A stretch of DNA of 64,000 nucleotides from Maea johnstoni (GCA_963942565.1 OZ012691.1:8485334-8549333); one strand, 5' to 3'; numbered from the stretch's first letter, positions 23,465 to 40,726 are shown. Notes: generated by a model from the letters alone, not told the origin. Numbers and translations are program-made.

Positions 23465-24140
23465 GTTCAGTCTCTACTTAAGGTCCATCGGGGCAACCTG
23501 TAGGGCAGAGTGGGAAGGGTCCAGGATGAGACGCGCACACAGAGAAGAATCACATTTTGCATTGAGTTGAGTAGGAATGGGGAATTCACTGAGGATTCTA
23601 TCCATATAGTTCACTCGTATATCTTCAAGTTGTGGGCATTTGACCAGGAAGTGTTCCTGATCCTCTTGATCTCCGTTGTTGCATAGGGTACAAGAGTCAT
23701 TCTTGATTAGTTTCATTCTTGATTTCACCATTGCTAGTGGATAAACATCCAGCAGAAGTTGTATTTTTACGTTGGCACGAGTACCCTGGTGGGTTGTCGA
23801 TATGCAGGACTGCATCATGTGGTATACATATTGAATGAGCTGGGTTTAAGTACCTCAGAGTAGACCTTTTCAGAGCTTCCTCATTTATCTCCTTGTATCT
23901 CACAGGATGCCTGTTCTTGTACTGCTTTTTTCACAAGGAGTTTCCATGCAGGCTTCTCAGGGAAATGAGTGAGCAGGTCTGTAATTGTAGGTAGTTTGTA
24001 TTTTTGCAGTATCTTTTTGGTATATATTATCCAAGGCTCTGAGGAGTTTTTCTTGACAGCATATTGCAGGTATAATTTATATATATTAGACAAATCATGG
24101 TGTTGCAGATGCAGGGGAGTATGGGTAAAGATGACATAGA
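23465..24140 (-). mobile_element. LINE C-terminal fragment
   Basis: The minus strand encodes HHDLSNIYKLYLQYAV, KLPTITDLLTHFPEKPAWKL and, further on, CTLCNNGDQEDQEHFLVKCP. The last is the same C-x2-C...H...C motif as in the 11-kb LINE but in a clearly different element. Frames shift between the pieces. It lies between the arms of the large inverted repeat. Confidence 0.7.
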
Positions 24141-24324
24141 CCAGGGTCTCGACGGGAGTTAAAGGATTTATTTCAGACGTATCTCGCAGAATCTCTATAA
24201 TCTCCAAAATTTCAGTGAAAACTATAACAAAATAATTAAGAACACTCAGTCTCAATTACGCATATAATACACAATTACGCACTTAGTAACAAAGCAAAAC
24301 GTACCAATAAACAAGAAGTTATAC

Positions 24325-24555
24325 AAATTAGAGCCTAGTGGATAGGCCGCCTGAGCAGAATGAATATAATACAAAAGATAGAAAGCCTAGTAGATAGGCT
24401 ACTGCTTGAACAGTATAATAGAATACAGGAAATACACACAGTGAGCCTAGTAGGTAGGCTAATATGACTAGAAGGGACAAATAATGTATATAAACCTAAA
24501 TGATAGGCTAACTGTATTGGGAATAATAAGCAGCCTAGTAGGTAGGCTGCTGACT
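24325..24555. repeat. Array of five short hairpins (AGCCTAGTAGGTAGGCT)
   Basis: Five near-palindromes of the form GCCTAGTAGGTAGGC at about 24332, 24386, 24442, 24493 and 24530, spaced 38-56 bp. On the minus strand a TATAAAAG box (24688-24696) lies about 130 bp upstream of the array. The setting looks like the promoter or leader of an unidentified element. Confidence 0.6.
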
Positions 24556-24859
24556 AGAAATAGAGGTAAGACAAGGAAAGTACTCCTAAAACTACACATA
24601 CCTCATTGGTCTCTCTTTCTGATGTGCCCTTCTGATGTCCTGTGGTCACCTGTCCTGGGAGTGACTGACTAAGGGTATTGCTCCCTCTTTTATACTCATC
24701 AGCCACTCCTTGTAACCAATCAGAATGTTACACACAATAAAGCACCCAGCCAATAAAACCACAACACCTAGACAGCATGACAAACACAATGCTAGACATT
24801 AACAAAGAAGCAATTCACATACTTGCCAAAAGGTGGCAGCACCAATGTTGCTGCATGAC

Positions 24860-25050
24860 AACCTTTACACATGGCAATATACTTTTGAGTTTTTTTTTTA
24901 TTACTTTGTAGTGCTCAGATGAACCTGGAAGTTCGTATCAGGCTGCACAAGAGGGTGACCTAAGTCACCATTATAATTGGATTTTTATAGCAACATATTT
25001 TTTACTCTGGATCATTATGCGGCTACAAATACCTTTGACCTGACATATGA
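24860..25050 (-). repeat. Right arm of the large inverted repeat
   Basis: Reverse-complement partner of 23060-23242. The pair may be two copies of one repeat in opposite orientation or the ends of a 2-kb element. Confidence 0.75.
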
Positions 25051-26985
25051 CATACCGATGCCCTGATACTGCATTAGTTTACTAATCCCGCGCTTACTCA
25101 GGTAAGTAACTCGCGTGATCAACGACATGTGCAGTTAAAGCGAATAAAGGAACGGATTTCTGGCTTACATGAGTAAGAAAATGTCATGGTGTCTGCCAGT
25201 AATGTGCAAGCTGCACTAAATCACGAATGTCGATTCTATTCATCTAATACCAAATCCTTCAAAAGTCATAATAAACATAGGCGAAACATCATGATTGAGC
25301 CAGGACATGTACCGTAAAGGAGTTTTTTCAGAAGCTGGTAACAAATGTGAACTATTTACTCATTTTTAAAGGTGAATACGAAAGTATCAAATTCAAATAA
25401 ATTTTCAGCATTGTACTGCAAATACAGACAATCTTTGAGTTTATTTTCACACATTTTTCTGCCCCATGGGACCTAATTGGATTGAGTCGTTATGACTGAC
25501 GGCTTAAAGAGTGTATTTTCTTTCATATAAGCTGGCATGTATTTCAGGGTTTAGTGCCCCTTTAAGTAGGCCCTTTTTTCAAAAGATCATATATATCCAA
25601 AAGAATGAATATTGCCATGGGTAACATATCCCGGTTGTTACAGTCATGCCCCTTGGTGGCAGTGACCCCACCTATTGGTAAGCTGAGAGGGTAACCTAAT
25701 CTTGCATAGTGGAAAGGGCACAAGTCTTCCAGACAATGAGATATTGTAATTCTGTATGAACAAGGAAGTAAAATATTTATTTAAATTTAATTGAATATAG
25801 GATTAAATAGAATTTATTATTAAAAAGAAGATCCCCTAGTAAATACCTGTGTCCCGTGTCCGTGGTATTTTGGGAGGAAGAGTACCACGGTTTCTCCAAT
25901 TTAGACTTCTTTTGAAGGTCCCTGACATCCATAATTGTGGGTGTACGTAGGAGCTCCGTTTCTCAAAAAATTCTATATCCTGCTGTGAGGCCACAATGTA
26001 TTTATCATCAGAATAACATTCCTGCAATGGTTACATTGTATCGGATAAATTGTCAAAATGTTACTACTTCTTTCACCTTTCTCGTTTCCCAGTGTCATTT
26101 TCCTATTTGATATAAAGATAACACCCCATACCAATAGGAAAATGAGCCAGACAACCAGTCATTGCTTGAAATATAGTTTCCTCCCTTTTCTAAAGTGGTC
26201 GGGAAAAAATAGATTTAAATTTATTTTCTCTCTCCAATAAATGGGAGTGAAAATAAATTTAAATTCATTTTCTCCCCAGAAATATGGTGGTGAAAATAAA
26301 TATTTAAATATTTTCTCTTTGACACCTGGTCCATCGTACAAAAAGGTGGGATATTAAATTTGATAGGTAAGGAAGTATATATTACATCGGCTTAATATAG
26401 GAGTTTTATCTTTTTCTTGAGTGTTGAAAGTTGTCTTTCAACAGTTCTATGTGACCATTTCTGCCATGAACGCACTCGCCTTTACCCCTGCGCTTACTCC
26501 GTTGAGTAAGGGAACGGAAGAATGGTAATGAATTTAATCCCCTTGCGGCCAATTACGGAACTAAATAGTATAATCTAACGGGTTGTAATTGCATTGTAGG
26601 ACTAAACTTTACACATGGGTTGCTGGGTGACTGTGTCGCCAAATGTTGGCAGGTGCTTCTCGATTTTAATCTGACAGTCAGCGCAAATTACCTGAAATGC
26701 TGTTGTCGGATCCACCTAAGCTTGTCCAGGCATGTCAATACATTCTTTATTTCACTTGGTGTTTATTTATTATTTTTTTCTTTAGCTGTGATCTGAATGA
26801 TTCATTCAGATTCATTGATTATTTACTAGACTTGGCGATGGTTTTTAACTTTCAAGACAAGAGATAAGTTGGGAGTCTTCTAAATCTGATTCGTTACTGA
26901 ACAGACTATTCAGAGTAAAACACTTCATTTCACATTTGACATGGTGACTTAATTGTCATATATCATGTAACTTTTAATATATATT
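25050..26985. other. Intergenic DNA, nothing recognised
   Basis: No coding sequence seen. There is a small AT-rich tandem stretch around 26190-26330 (AAATTTATTTTCTC-like units of about 50-60 bp). Confidence 0.5.
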
Positions 26986-27560
26986 TCCTTTGTTTCATAG
27001 TGACGTCACACTGAGATGAGATTAGGTGTGTCTATAGTCTGTCTGACTCGAGTTTGGCAATCACTTTTGCCACTTTTTGTGACGAAACGTTCGAGTTTGC
27101 TATCCAAACTTGGCAAACCTCTTTGGAGCGCTACTACGTGTATGTACAAACATACTTTTTGTATCAGCTCCGCAAAATGTTGATTTTGCTCATTAGTTCC
27201 TATTGTAAAATGTGCACATTGCCGACACTACAATCTCGTGTGTTTGTCTGTTATGAACAATACAAACACGCGAGATCGTATTGTTGGCAATGGACACATT
27301 TTACAATGGGACCTAATGAGCAAAATCAACATTTTGCGCAGTTGAGACAAAACATATGTTTATACATATACATAGTAGTGCTCCTAACATGTTTGCAAAG
27401 TTTGGATGGAAAACTTGAACGTTTTGTCACAAAAAAGTGGCAAAAGTGATTGCCAAACTCGAGTCAGACAGACTATAGGTCTTCACAATCATGATCTGAT
27501 GATGTGCCTCAGTAATTCACTAATATTGGTCTGTGGCAACCAGTCCATATTTTCTTCATC
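26985..27560 (+). repeat. Dispersed repeat R6, split by a fold-back element
   Basis: Left part GTGACGTCACACTGAGATGA (about 26998-27031); the right part resumes after 27478. The same sequence, unsplit, is at about 53880-54180; related pieces are at about 28740-28960 and 41510-41665. Confidence 0.6.
27032..27478. mobile_element. Fold-back (long palindrome) transposon
   Basis: About 447 bp that is one long inverted repeat end to end: CTATAGTCTGTCTGACTCGA at the left and its exact complement at the right, with pairing arms of roughly 200 bp and diverged patches near the middle. The CTATAG ends allow a TA target duplication, as in mariner-type MITEs. Short open frames here are by-products of the palindrome. 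Confidence 0.85.
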
Positions 27561-28299
27561 TAAGGTTTGAATTAAGTGTTGACTGTGAGGAAGAGAACCT
27601 TTTTGGAACACGTTTAAAAACTTGAATCTAAATTTATATGATGAAATGATAATTTCCAATGACCAAATGCACTCTAATCGGGGGTGCGTCTTATGCACGA
27701 AGCTAGAGATCTAGGGTGTTTTACATCAAGTCCCCAGGCAACTCAGAGATCTCCTAATTACAATTACGATTATAATGCGGCCAAGACAATGCCTAGGCTA
27801 TCGTTGTTTGCGGCATTTACGAATTGTAACAACCATACCACACATACTCTGTTAAAATTTATTAATTACAATCAATATCATGCCTAGGACAATGGGTATC
27901 GGACACTGACACGTTGATGTCGCATTGAGGTCCCATCTCACTCAATTCTAAATACGTTTTACTGGTTTTCTAGCGTAATTCATGGAAGAGTTGATTTTTC
28001 ACGATATTTTCGAAAAGGGGGTGCGCACTTTACACAAAGCTAAGGTCTATACATCATTTTAAAGGCCTGAACAAGGGGTGCGTCTTATATACAGGTGCAT
28101 CTTAATATTATACATGCGAAATTACGGTAGCTGTTAAGATATGTTTAAAATTTATCTCTTACAAGTAAGTGAAGTAACATACCGGTACTTCAGGTTGATA
28201 CTGTCTATCTCATTTATAGATAGGTGACATATTTTGAAAGTGTCATACCAAACTAGACTAAGACCATGGACTTATATTAGATAAAAATGGATGCCAGCG

Positions 28300-28460
28300 G
28301 CAGGGTTCGACATTCCCAGGGGCATATGCCCCTAGATTTTGCTGTGGGCCCCTAGATTTTTCAGACTTAAGGGGCCCGAATTAGTATATATAATGATACA
28401 GAAATCCCGTTAAACTTATCAAAGGACCTTTGCGGGCCCCTAGCCTGAAATCTAAGTGTC
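28300..28460. repeat. Possible hAT-type MITE
   Basis: Starts CAGGGTTCGACATTCCCAGG and ends GTGTCAGATCCTG, a weak inverted match with no clear target duplication. Contains GGGGCC-rich palindromes. Confidence 0.35.
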
Positions 28461-28739
28461 AGATCCTGCAGCAGATCTCGCGCAAGGCTTGATTGCAGCC
28501 TAGGTGCCCTCGTCGCAATCCGGGTGCTGACTCCCATCATGTAAAGTGCTCAAGAGAACCACTGTCGAGGGGTGCATTCCTCTATAATGGACAATATACT
28601 ATATAATGTAAACAAACACGAGAGGGGGAAACAAATGCACACCATAATGGTGTACATCATATACAGATATTAGTCAAACCTGTTATCCTGGTGAAATGTG
28701 TACATATAGCTCTCTGTCTGAATGGCCTCGGAGGAGCAT

Positions 28740-28960
28740 CGCCTCATCCTCAACATGGTCCTAGATGAATAAAAGAATGGATATGCAGCAATAGACCAAT
28801 CACCATATGCGCTAAAATGAAGACCTGGCTATCCCAGGGGTCTCAAATCTGGCCTTAGTGTGACGTCACTAGGAGACAAAGACGAATGAGGGCTCTCGTA
28901 TTGTTTACATTACAGAGAAAGTTGCACACCAACATGCACAGAAACTTTTTGCCTATTCGC
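28740..28960 (+). repeat. Dispersed repeat R6, another copy
   Basis: Contains AGATGAATAAAAGAATGGAT, GTGTGACGTCACTAGGAGAC and GTATTGTTTACATTA, all shared with copies at 41.5 kb and/or 53.9-54.2 kb. It lies just upstream of the CFAP119 exons. Confidence 0.6.
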
Positions 28961-29309
28961 CGCAGCCTGATTGTTTAGGTTGACCGGCTGGTTTCATATC
29001 CACTTGTTTTTATTCATCTCTAAGCTATGGCTCCAACTTTAGCACCTATTGACTTCACACACTGGAAAGACTTGATCACTGGGCCTATGGCAATGTGCCC
29101 CTTCTCCCTCACACTTACCTTCTCCACTTTTCCTTACCCCAAGCCCTCCTTTCCCTATTATATGCTGTAGAAGTGTAGTATGTGTACAGTGTACAGTAAC
29201 TATATGAAGTAAATAGACATTGAAATGATAGATAGATTAGATATGAACTCTGATAGAAATGCTTCCACATGTTCCTCTTACTAAGAGAAATCCTATTTTA
29301 CCTTTCCAG

Positions 29310-34647
<5,338 letters not shown>

Positions 34648-36479
34648 GGATTTTAACTATTTTATCCCTGTACATTTCCAAGAAAGCAAAAGTGAGTTAC
34701 AGAACACATGCATCTAAGTTGGTTTCAATTTTTATCCTGTGCAATGATTCTGTGAAAAAAGGTAAATGAATTGTATGATTTTTGTGTTTTGATGGTGTTC
34801 TGCATTTTAAGAAAATGTCATATGCTTTTAAGGGAAAGCAATGGGCTCTTTATATGGGAAAACAATGCTTGTACATAAACTCGTCTCTCTGCAGTGTCCT
34901 TCGGCATGTCCTTGTATTTCATAGCCTGGAGTACACTAGATCTAGACTGTAGTTGCATAAGCTTTCCTTATTATTGTTTTCTTTAAAACTCACTAAATCT
35001 AATTTTTTATTTCAAAGCACCTGATGCCAATTATCTTACATGGTGATGAAGAAATAAATGGTTTGTACATACTAAGTTATTTAACCTGAAATGAGGAACC
35101 CAAAGCATCTTTACTTTGAAACTGAAATTAATATCCGTATCATATTTTGTATCATATCTAAATCTCACCAGAACTCTTCACTGGTTCTTGTCCTTATAGA
35201 CCTGACACCTCCTTCACTTACAATTGTTGTAAAATAAAAAAAAGTTGGTTGTGATCTACAGGTCCAGTCTCCCAGTGTGCAACTGGTGTATTTTGCATAC
35301 CGCTAGGAAAAAGTGTTCAACCCAAACACAGTGTTTTTTTAAGAAAGTATCTCATTTTAGCATGAAATCAAAAAGTTGGTATTGTGTGGGCATTCAGAAG
35401 TTATTCAACTTACATGGGTGATCAACTTATCGAGGCTGGCCTGTTAGCTATATATTAAGTATGCTGTATTGTGATTCAGAATGTATGTGGCATTTTAAAA
35501 GAGCCCTTAGGGCTCTTTCTATGGGAAAGGGGAATTACCTCCATCCCATTATTTTTTCTCATAGTGAATCCATGGACCTTCAGAAAAAGTTTAATGTACA
35601 CAATGTTACATTTATGGAGGTTTACATTTATTTGAACTTAAACACTAGCAAGTAGGCTTTTAAAGAGTTTTCAGCAGAGGGGTGGAAAATTTATCTACAT
35701 AAGATGAAATATCCCTCATTAAGTTTTTGACAATCGAATATTCAGTTGTATATCAAATAACAAAAATATTGTGAATAAATGTTATAACTTTATTGTAGCA
35801 ACTTTGTACATATTTGACAAATAAACACTAAAATAAAACCTAAGCCATATGTATATTGTTTACTTTATTTACAGTATATGTACATGATTTTTATCACTGA
35901 CATTTTGAATTGATTTAAATCGATTCAAAATATTTCCAACACAAAAACCAAAAATAATGAGGCTTGCTTGCTTATGTTGAACATATCAATCTGGTTTGAG
36001 CAAATGCAGCAAAAGACCGCCTACTAAGAGATACAACCTACTATAGAATCTGGGCCTAATTAACATTCACCATGGTATTGTCATGCTATCACCTTTTAGT
36101 GAGATCACTGGTCTTCAAACTCGAAGACCTCTTTTGAATAATACAAACAATGGTCTTACTTAATAGGTCTGACTATAGAGGTATCTTTTGGATAGGTGAG
36201 TGTGAAGAAATCTTTGAACTAACTTCATTCTTTTACCTAGAACCAGTTACAAAAAGATTTATATGCAGCCTGAGCTTCATTATTAAGACCAGCAATATCA
36301 CAAGTCCTGTTCCCAGAAGAGCATGAAAGATTTGATAACTTGACAAGCCAGTATCCCATAGGTAGTGGACTAAAACTGGTCCCCTTCATACTCCCATCTG
36401 CAGGGGGCACTATGATAAGACATGCTCTTTAAGCATACATGTATCCTTAAAGGCTTGAGCATTCAAATCCTCAGTATTT
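34648..36479. other. CFAP119 3' UTR and gap to the RAD51C 3' end
   Basis: Convergent gene ends. AATAAA-type signals near 35819-35835 suit CFAP119 polyadenylation. No further coding sequence or clear transposon seen. Confidence 0.5.
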
Positions 36480-36680
36480 TATGCTGGCTAACTTTGCCAG
36501 TACAGAATGATCCAAAAAAGCTGAAAAATGACTAAAGCCCTGGCACATGGGTACTCATCTGAGAGTACTCCGCAAGAGTTATCCAATGAATACCAACATG
36601 ACAGGGTTTAGATGGTTTTCAAAAGAAATCTTTGCGTCCTTGTACTTTGTACGAATGTAGCCTCAGCATTGGTAGGGTGA
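36480..36680 (+). repeat. MITE family R1, copy 5
   Basis: Starts TATGCTGGCTAACTTTGCCA and ends CAGCATTGGTAGGGTGA. It lies about 100 bp past the RAD51C stop codon, within or near its 3' UTR. Confidence 0.8.
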
Positions 36681-36777
36681 AGCATATATGTATCCTACAA
36701 GACTTGAGCATTCAAATCCTCAGTATTGTAAAATCTATGGCGTGGTTTAGGGGTAGCATATTGCGCACACCAGCCTA

Positions 36778-37941
36778 CTAGCTTGGGTGTGGGTTTAGTC
36801 GCTGTCGCTTGCTGGGAGGTGTGGATGATGATTCTGCTGTGGTGTCGGAACAGGAAGCACTAGTCTGTGGTAATGTAGGAGAGGCTATGTCACGGACACC
36901 ACCCATCTGAAAAGATGCAAACAAGACCATAATCAAAAGTAGAGAATTAAACCTCCTTACTCAATTTTCATCAGAACAACCTATCTAGGCAGTCCAAAAT
37001 ATTCTGAAAATAATTACCCAATGAGGCGGAAAAGGGGGATCTACCACAAAAACCTTATGATTGATGTCTTAACTCTTTATATCTGCAGTTGAAATTCCTA
37101 GCCAAAGAAGGAAAGGGGTCGGTTTACAGAGAATAATCTTAACATTGATAGGTGTATGTTATCTGAGAAACCGGCAGCAGTGGGGACTCCTACCAATAGA
37201 GGGGGTAGAAAGAGGAACTCACAGTTGGAGGAGGGTGGGGGTTAAAGATTGATATGAGCATGTGATCTCTTTCTGAAGCAGTTGGGCCTCCTAGCTAAAG
37301 AGGGGTAAAAAGAGGGAACTCATGTATTTTTGATAGGTGACTGTGATCTGCCCTCTAGAGGGCGATTTGTAGAGGGTTGCTAGGTGTATGTTCAGCCTTC
37401 TTGAAGGGGACTTGTAGAGGGTTGCTAGGCATATGTTTAGTCCCCAAATACAGGTAGAGAATGGGGGGGGGGGGGGACTCACAGGGTGGGGCTGGGTTAA
37501 AATGGTTATGAGCAGAGGGGTTAAAAGGCGAACTCACTGTTATCTGATAGGGGACTGTGGTCTCCCCTCTGGAGGGGGACTTGTAGAGGGTAGCTAGACG
37601 TGTGTTGTGGTCCCACAAGAGGATGACCCATATAAGGGAACTCACTGTTATCTGATAGGGGACCGTGGTCTCCCCTCTGGAGGGGGACTTGTAGAGGGTA
37701 GCTAGACGTGTGTTGTGGTCCCAGAAGAGGATGACCCGTATAGTGGCAGCGTGCCCCCAGCTCTCCCCCAGGGCCGGGATCAGCTGAGACCCCTTCGTCC
37801 TGTCATGACTCACACGGGTCGTCATTTGATTGGTCAATACCACCTGGAAATGACAAAAATATTAATCTCAAGCGTATTCTGTAGCATATAAAGCAGTATT
37901 AGGAGTAGCAGAAATAGTAGTAGTAGTAGTAGTAGTAGTAC

Positions 37942-37972
<31 letters not shown>

Positions 37973-38258
37973 TGTAGTAGTAATATTAGTAGTAGTGGTG
38001 GTGGTAGTAGTAGTACCAAAAATTCTCAGTAATTTGGGACACTCTTTAATAATTAAAAATTTCATGGGTTGAAGGTGGCCCATGTTTTATGAAAATACTG
38101 ACAAAGCAGAGTAATAGTTGTCCATACTTTTTGAAAAAGCTACCAGTAGTAAATCAAGGGTGATCCATATTTCTAGATAATTATTTTGCAAAATAATTAA
38201 AGTGGCCCTAGGGACTAGGGTAATCTAACTTTTGAGAATTTACAGTAATAGTAGTAGA

Positions 38259-38310
<52 letters not shown>

Positions 38311-40726
38311 TAGTAGTAGTAGAAGTGGTTGTTGTTGTTGTTATTAAATGCATTTTATCAAGTATCTAAACTAAGAATGAGAAATATTCAAAGGCAGAAA
38401 CCAGGGTTGCCTGTGTTGATGTACTTACTGCCAGTCTGAATTGCGTGGCCAGTTTGATGAATGTCTGTGCCATACCGTTGAGGAGACGGGTCCTCAGAGC
38501 CATGTCCTCGAAGTCGTGACGGAATGGAAATGCTATGCTATCAACGATAACCAACTTAACCTACAAAAGTATACAATATTTGTGAATAATAACCAAGAAT
38601 TAGTATCAACAGTTTTAATTCCAAAGCATTCTAGAGTTTGGTGAATTGGAACTGCTATGTTATCAACAGTCACCAACTTCACCTACAAAGAGTCATGTAA
38701 ATGAATATTTGTAAATAATTACCATTAACATGTATCAACTTACTGACCACTTGATCTGTGACCTTGCCCTTGTCCTAGCTCGAGTTGTCAGTCATATACT
38801 AGTATGGATAAGCATTATACTACTGGTGTTGATGGAGGCAGCCATTTATCACACTTTTATTGTACATTACAAGTACTGCAGACTGAGAGTTTCAAAAATT
38901 TGGAATCCAAACACTAGATCTAATACATATCAGCAAACACAGGTATGCTTCACCCACCTGAGGATGTGCTTTAAGAAAGTCTGGTAGAAGATGAACAACA
39001 GCTATCAATTCTACATAGTCATGGCATCTATAGTAGTGGATTCTGGAGAGAATACTTTCTAGGGTGAAGTGCTCAATAGCCTCCTTGGATTCTACAAAAA
39101 AATAAAACAAAGGTGTAAAAATCAAACATAACTCTTATCCCTCTCTCACTCTCTCTTCATTGCTTTACACTAAATCTTATTCTGAATCTCAACAGGATCC
39201 TAATTGATATGTTATCTGATAGCCTTATAAAAATTCTACTTTAAGAAGAGATGTTTATGATACATGTTTTGCAGCTGAAAGACTCCTTGAGACTTTTTAA
39301 TGTGGAGGGCATATTCCATGTTTCAGTCCTGTGGTGAGTTGATCAATACCGTTGAATAAAACCTTAATCAAAAAAACTATTTTTCATCGGCATCAGAAAT
39401 GTCATGACAATCCAGGTTTTGGTCCTGTTGTGAGTTGACCTATACTGTTGAATGAAACCTTAATTCAAAAAAACTATTTTTCAATCACCTACCTTGAGTT
39501 CCATCGGCATCAGATATATGACGACAATGCTGCACAGCTGTTTTGGCAATATCTGCCACTCTGTGGACAATAAAGCTTCCCTCTGTGTCTATATAGACCA
39601 CCTCACCGCCTACGCCACCGAATACCTCAGGAATCTGGACATCAACTGCTAGCTGCATGCTGAAAGAGTTCAAGATATCACAACTAACTTGATATTAGGA
39701 GGGGGACTGTTTTCTCTGGGTTTCCTCAACCACTTACAACAATCAAGTCATGACTTAACTGAAGTGTGGCTGAAAAAACTGAAATATAAGCAAAATTCAA
39801 AATTCAAGCTGATGACTTGAGTTTTGTATTATTCTTTCCACTACCACTTACCATATCTGTGTTTTTCCTATACCAGGTGCCCCACAGAACTCTGTGATCT
39901 TGGTCAGGGGAACGCCACCTCCCAGCATTTCATCAAGCTGTTCCGAGAAGGTGATGATGGATTGCTGAAGCTGCTCATCATGAAGCATGTCCAGAGCAGT
40001 CCTTGTCTTGGACTGTTTGGCGCTGTCCCCTCCTGCCCCTTCCTCTTTCACCAGTTTAAGTATCTCCAGGGCCTCCTGTGGACTGATCTTCATCTCTGGA
40101 TAGGAAGAAAAAAGGATATTGTCATCAAAGACAATCACATGTTTCTGTTATCAAAGGCCTACTTATGAATTTTGTCCAGTCAACTCACTCTTATTGTCAA
40201 GTGTGTGTCTAATGTTATCTTTTTATGTCATGTATCAGAGAGAGGGCAGCTGGCATGTAAAACATGTAACATTGATCTACCTGTCATCTAGCTAAGGAGG
40301 TAAACTTCTTATATATTTTTTAGAGAAGATGCAAATTATCATTTTTAGTATTTATCATTATCATCATTTTCCTTTTTAGGGGGGGGGGGATGAGATGGTC
40401 AATTTACACATGGTCACAGTGGAAATTAATGAGACTAATACAATTACTTAATTCAGCCTTGTTTATAGAGGCTTTTAATTGGCTCACGATATACGAGAGA
40501 TCCAATAACTAGGTGAACATCATTTCTATTCAATTTTTAAATTTTCATTTTTGATTTGTGGCATAAAGCTAAGGCAATCTCAAGACATGCTGTGTGATGT
40601 ACCTTTAGCAAGCTCTGTTGGTTTCAAGTCCAGAACATCCTCAACTTTCAAGAAACCTAGCTGCTGGAGCTTCATCCTTTGAAGAGGAGGGAATGGGAAG
40701 CTACTGAGCTCCCGTTGTTTCTGCAT
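36778..40726 (-). CDS. RAD51C: RAD51C, RAD51 paralogue (homologous recombination ATPase)
   Basis: Seven exons, 5' to 3': 40726-40603, 40095-39852, 39659-39493, 39091-38958, 38560-38429, 37843-37646 and 36906-36778. All are GT-AG and in phase, totalling 1128 nt, 375 aa (human 376). It is a strand-exchange mediator that loads RAD51 at breaks and acts in the BCDX2 and CX3 paralogue complexes in the nucleus. Seen: an N-terminal helical domain ([17 protein letters not shown], about residues 21-37), Walker A GAPGIGKT (113-120), a polymerisation-type region FIDTEGSF-like ([17 protein letters not shown]), Walker B LVIVD (226-230) followed by [10 protein letters not shown], the ATP-cap region TNQMTTRVS, and [14 protein letters not shown]. 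The end carries a basic patch, PPSKRQRL, like the human C-terminal KRSR nuclear signal. The start is the ATG at 40726, equivalent to the human Met-Gln-Arg-Asp start. The last coding exons are surrounded by partial exon duplications. It shares a 345-bp divergent promoter with the phosphatase gene. Confidence 0.97.
37290..37645 (-). repeat. Tandem duplications of the RAD51C penultimate exon end
   Basis: Immediately 3' of the normal donor (after 37646) lies a 108-bp duplicate of the exon's end including its donor (alternative end 37538, again followed by GTGAG). It encodes [20 protein letters not shown] and then [10 protein letters not shown]. The reading frame stays open through the first donor to the second. 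Two more decayed copies of CTAGCAACCCTCTACAA lie at about 37365-37445. Confidence 0.85.
37905..38015. repeat. (TAG)n microsatellite in RAD51C intron
   Basis: Trinucleotide TAG/AGT runs with GGT interruptions near 38000. Confidence 0.92.
38247..38340. repeat. (TAG)n microsatellite, second tract
   Basis: About 85 bp of AGT repeats followed by a GTT run. Confidence 0.92.
38640..38692 (-). pseudogene. Partial duplicate of the start of a RAD51C exon (Walker B exon)
   Basis: On the minus strand, CTTTGTAG then GTGAAGTTGGTGACTGTTGA parallels the real exon start at 38560 (GTTAAGTTGGTTATCGTTGA). Translation gives [14 protein letters not shown] against [15 protein letters not shown]. It keeps an acceptor-like AG but has no matching exon end, so it is a fragment. 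Confidence 0.75.

Noticed and set aside
23474-24255. Possible host gene on the minus strand
   Set aside because: The C-x2-C...H...C end and neighbouring peptides match LINE C-termini and the frames are broken.
24140-24857. A solo LTR on the minus strand (TATAAAAG and AATAAA present)
   Set aside because: No convincing TG...CA ends with a matching target duplication; left as an unexplained promoter-like block.
27054-27449. 131-codon open frame
   Set aside because: It lies wholly within the fold-back palindrome and has no domain features.
36735-36800. tRNA-like A-box/B-box pattern (TGGTTTAGGGGTA ... GGGTTTAGTCG)
   Set aside because: Much of it is the reverse complement of the last RAD51C coding exon and its stop; no cloverleaf forms.
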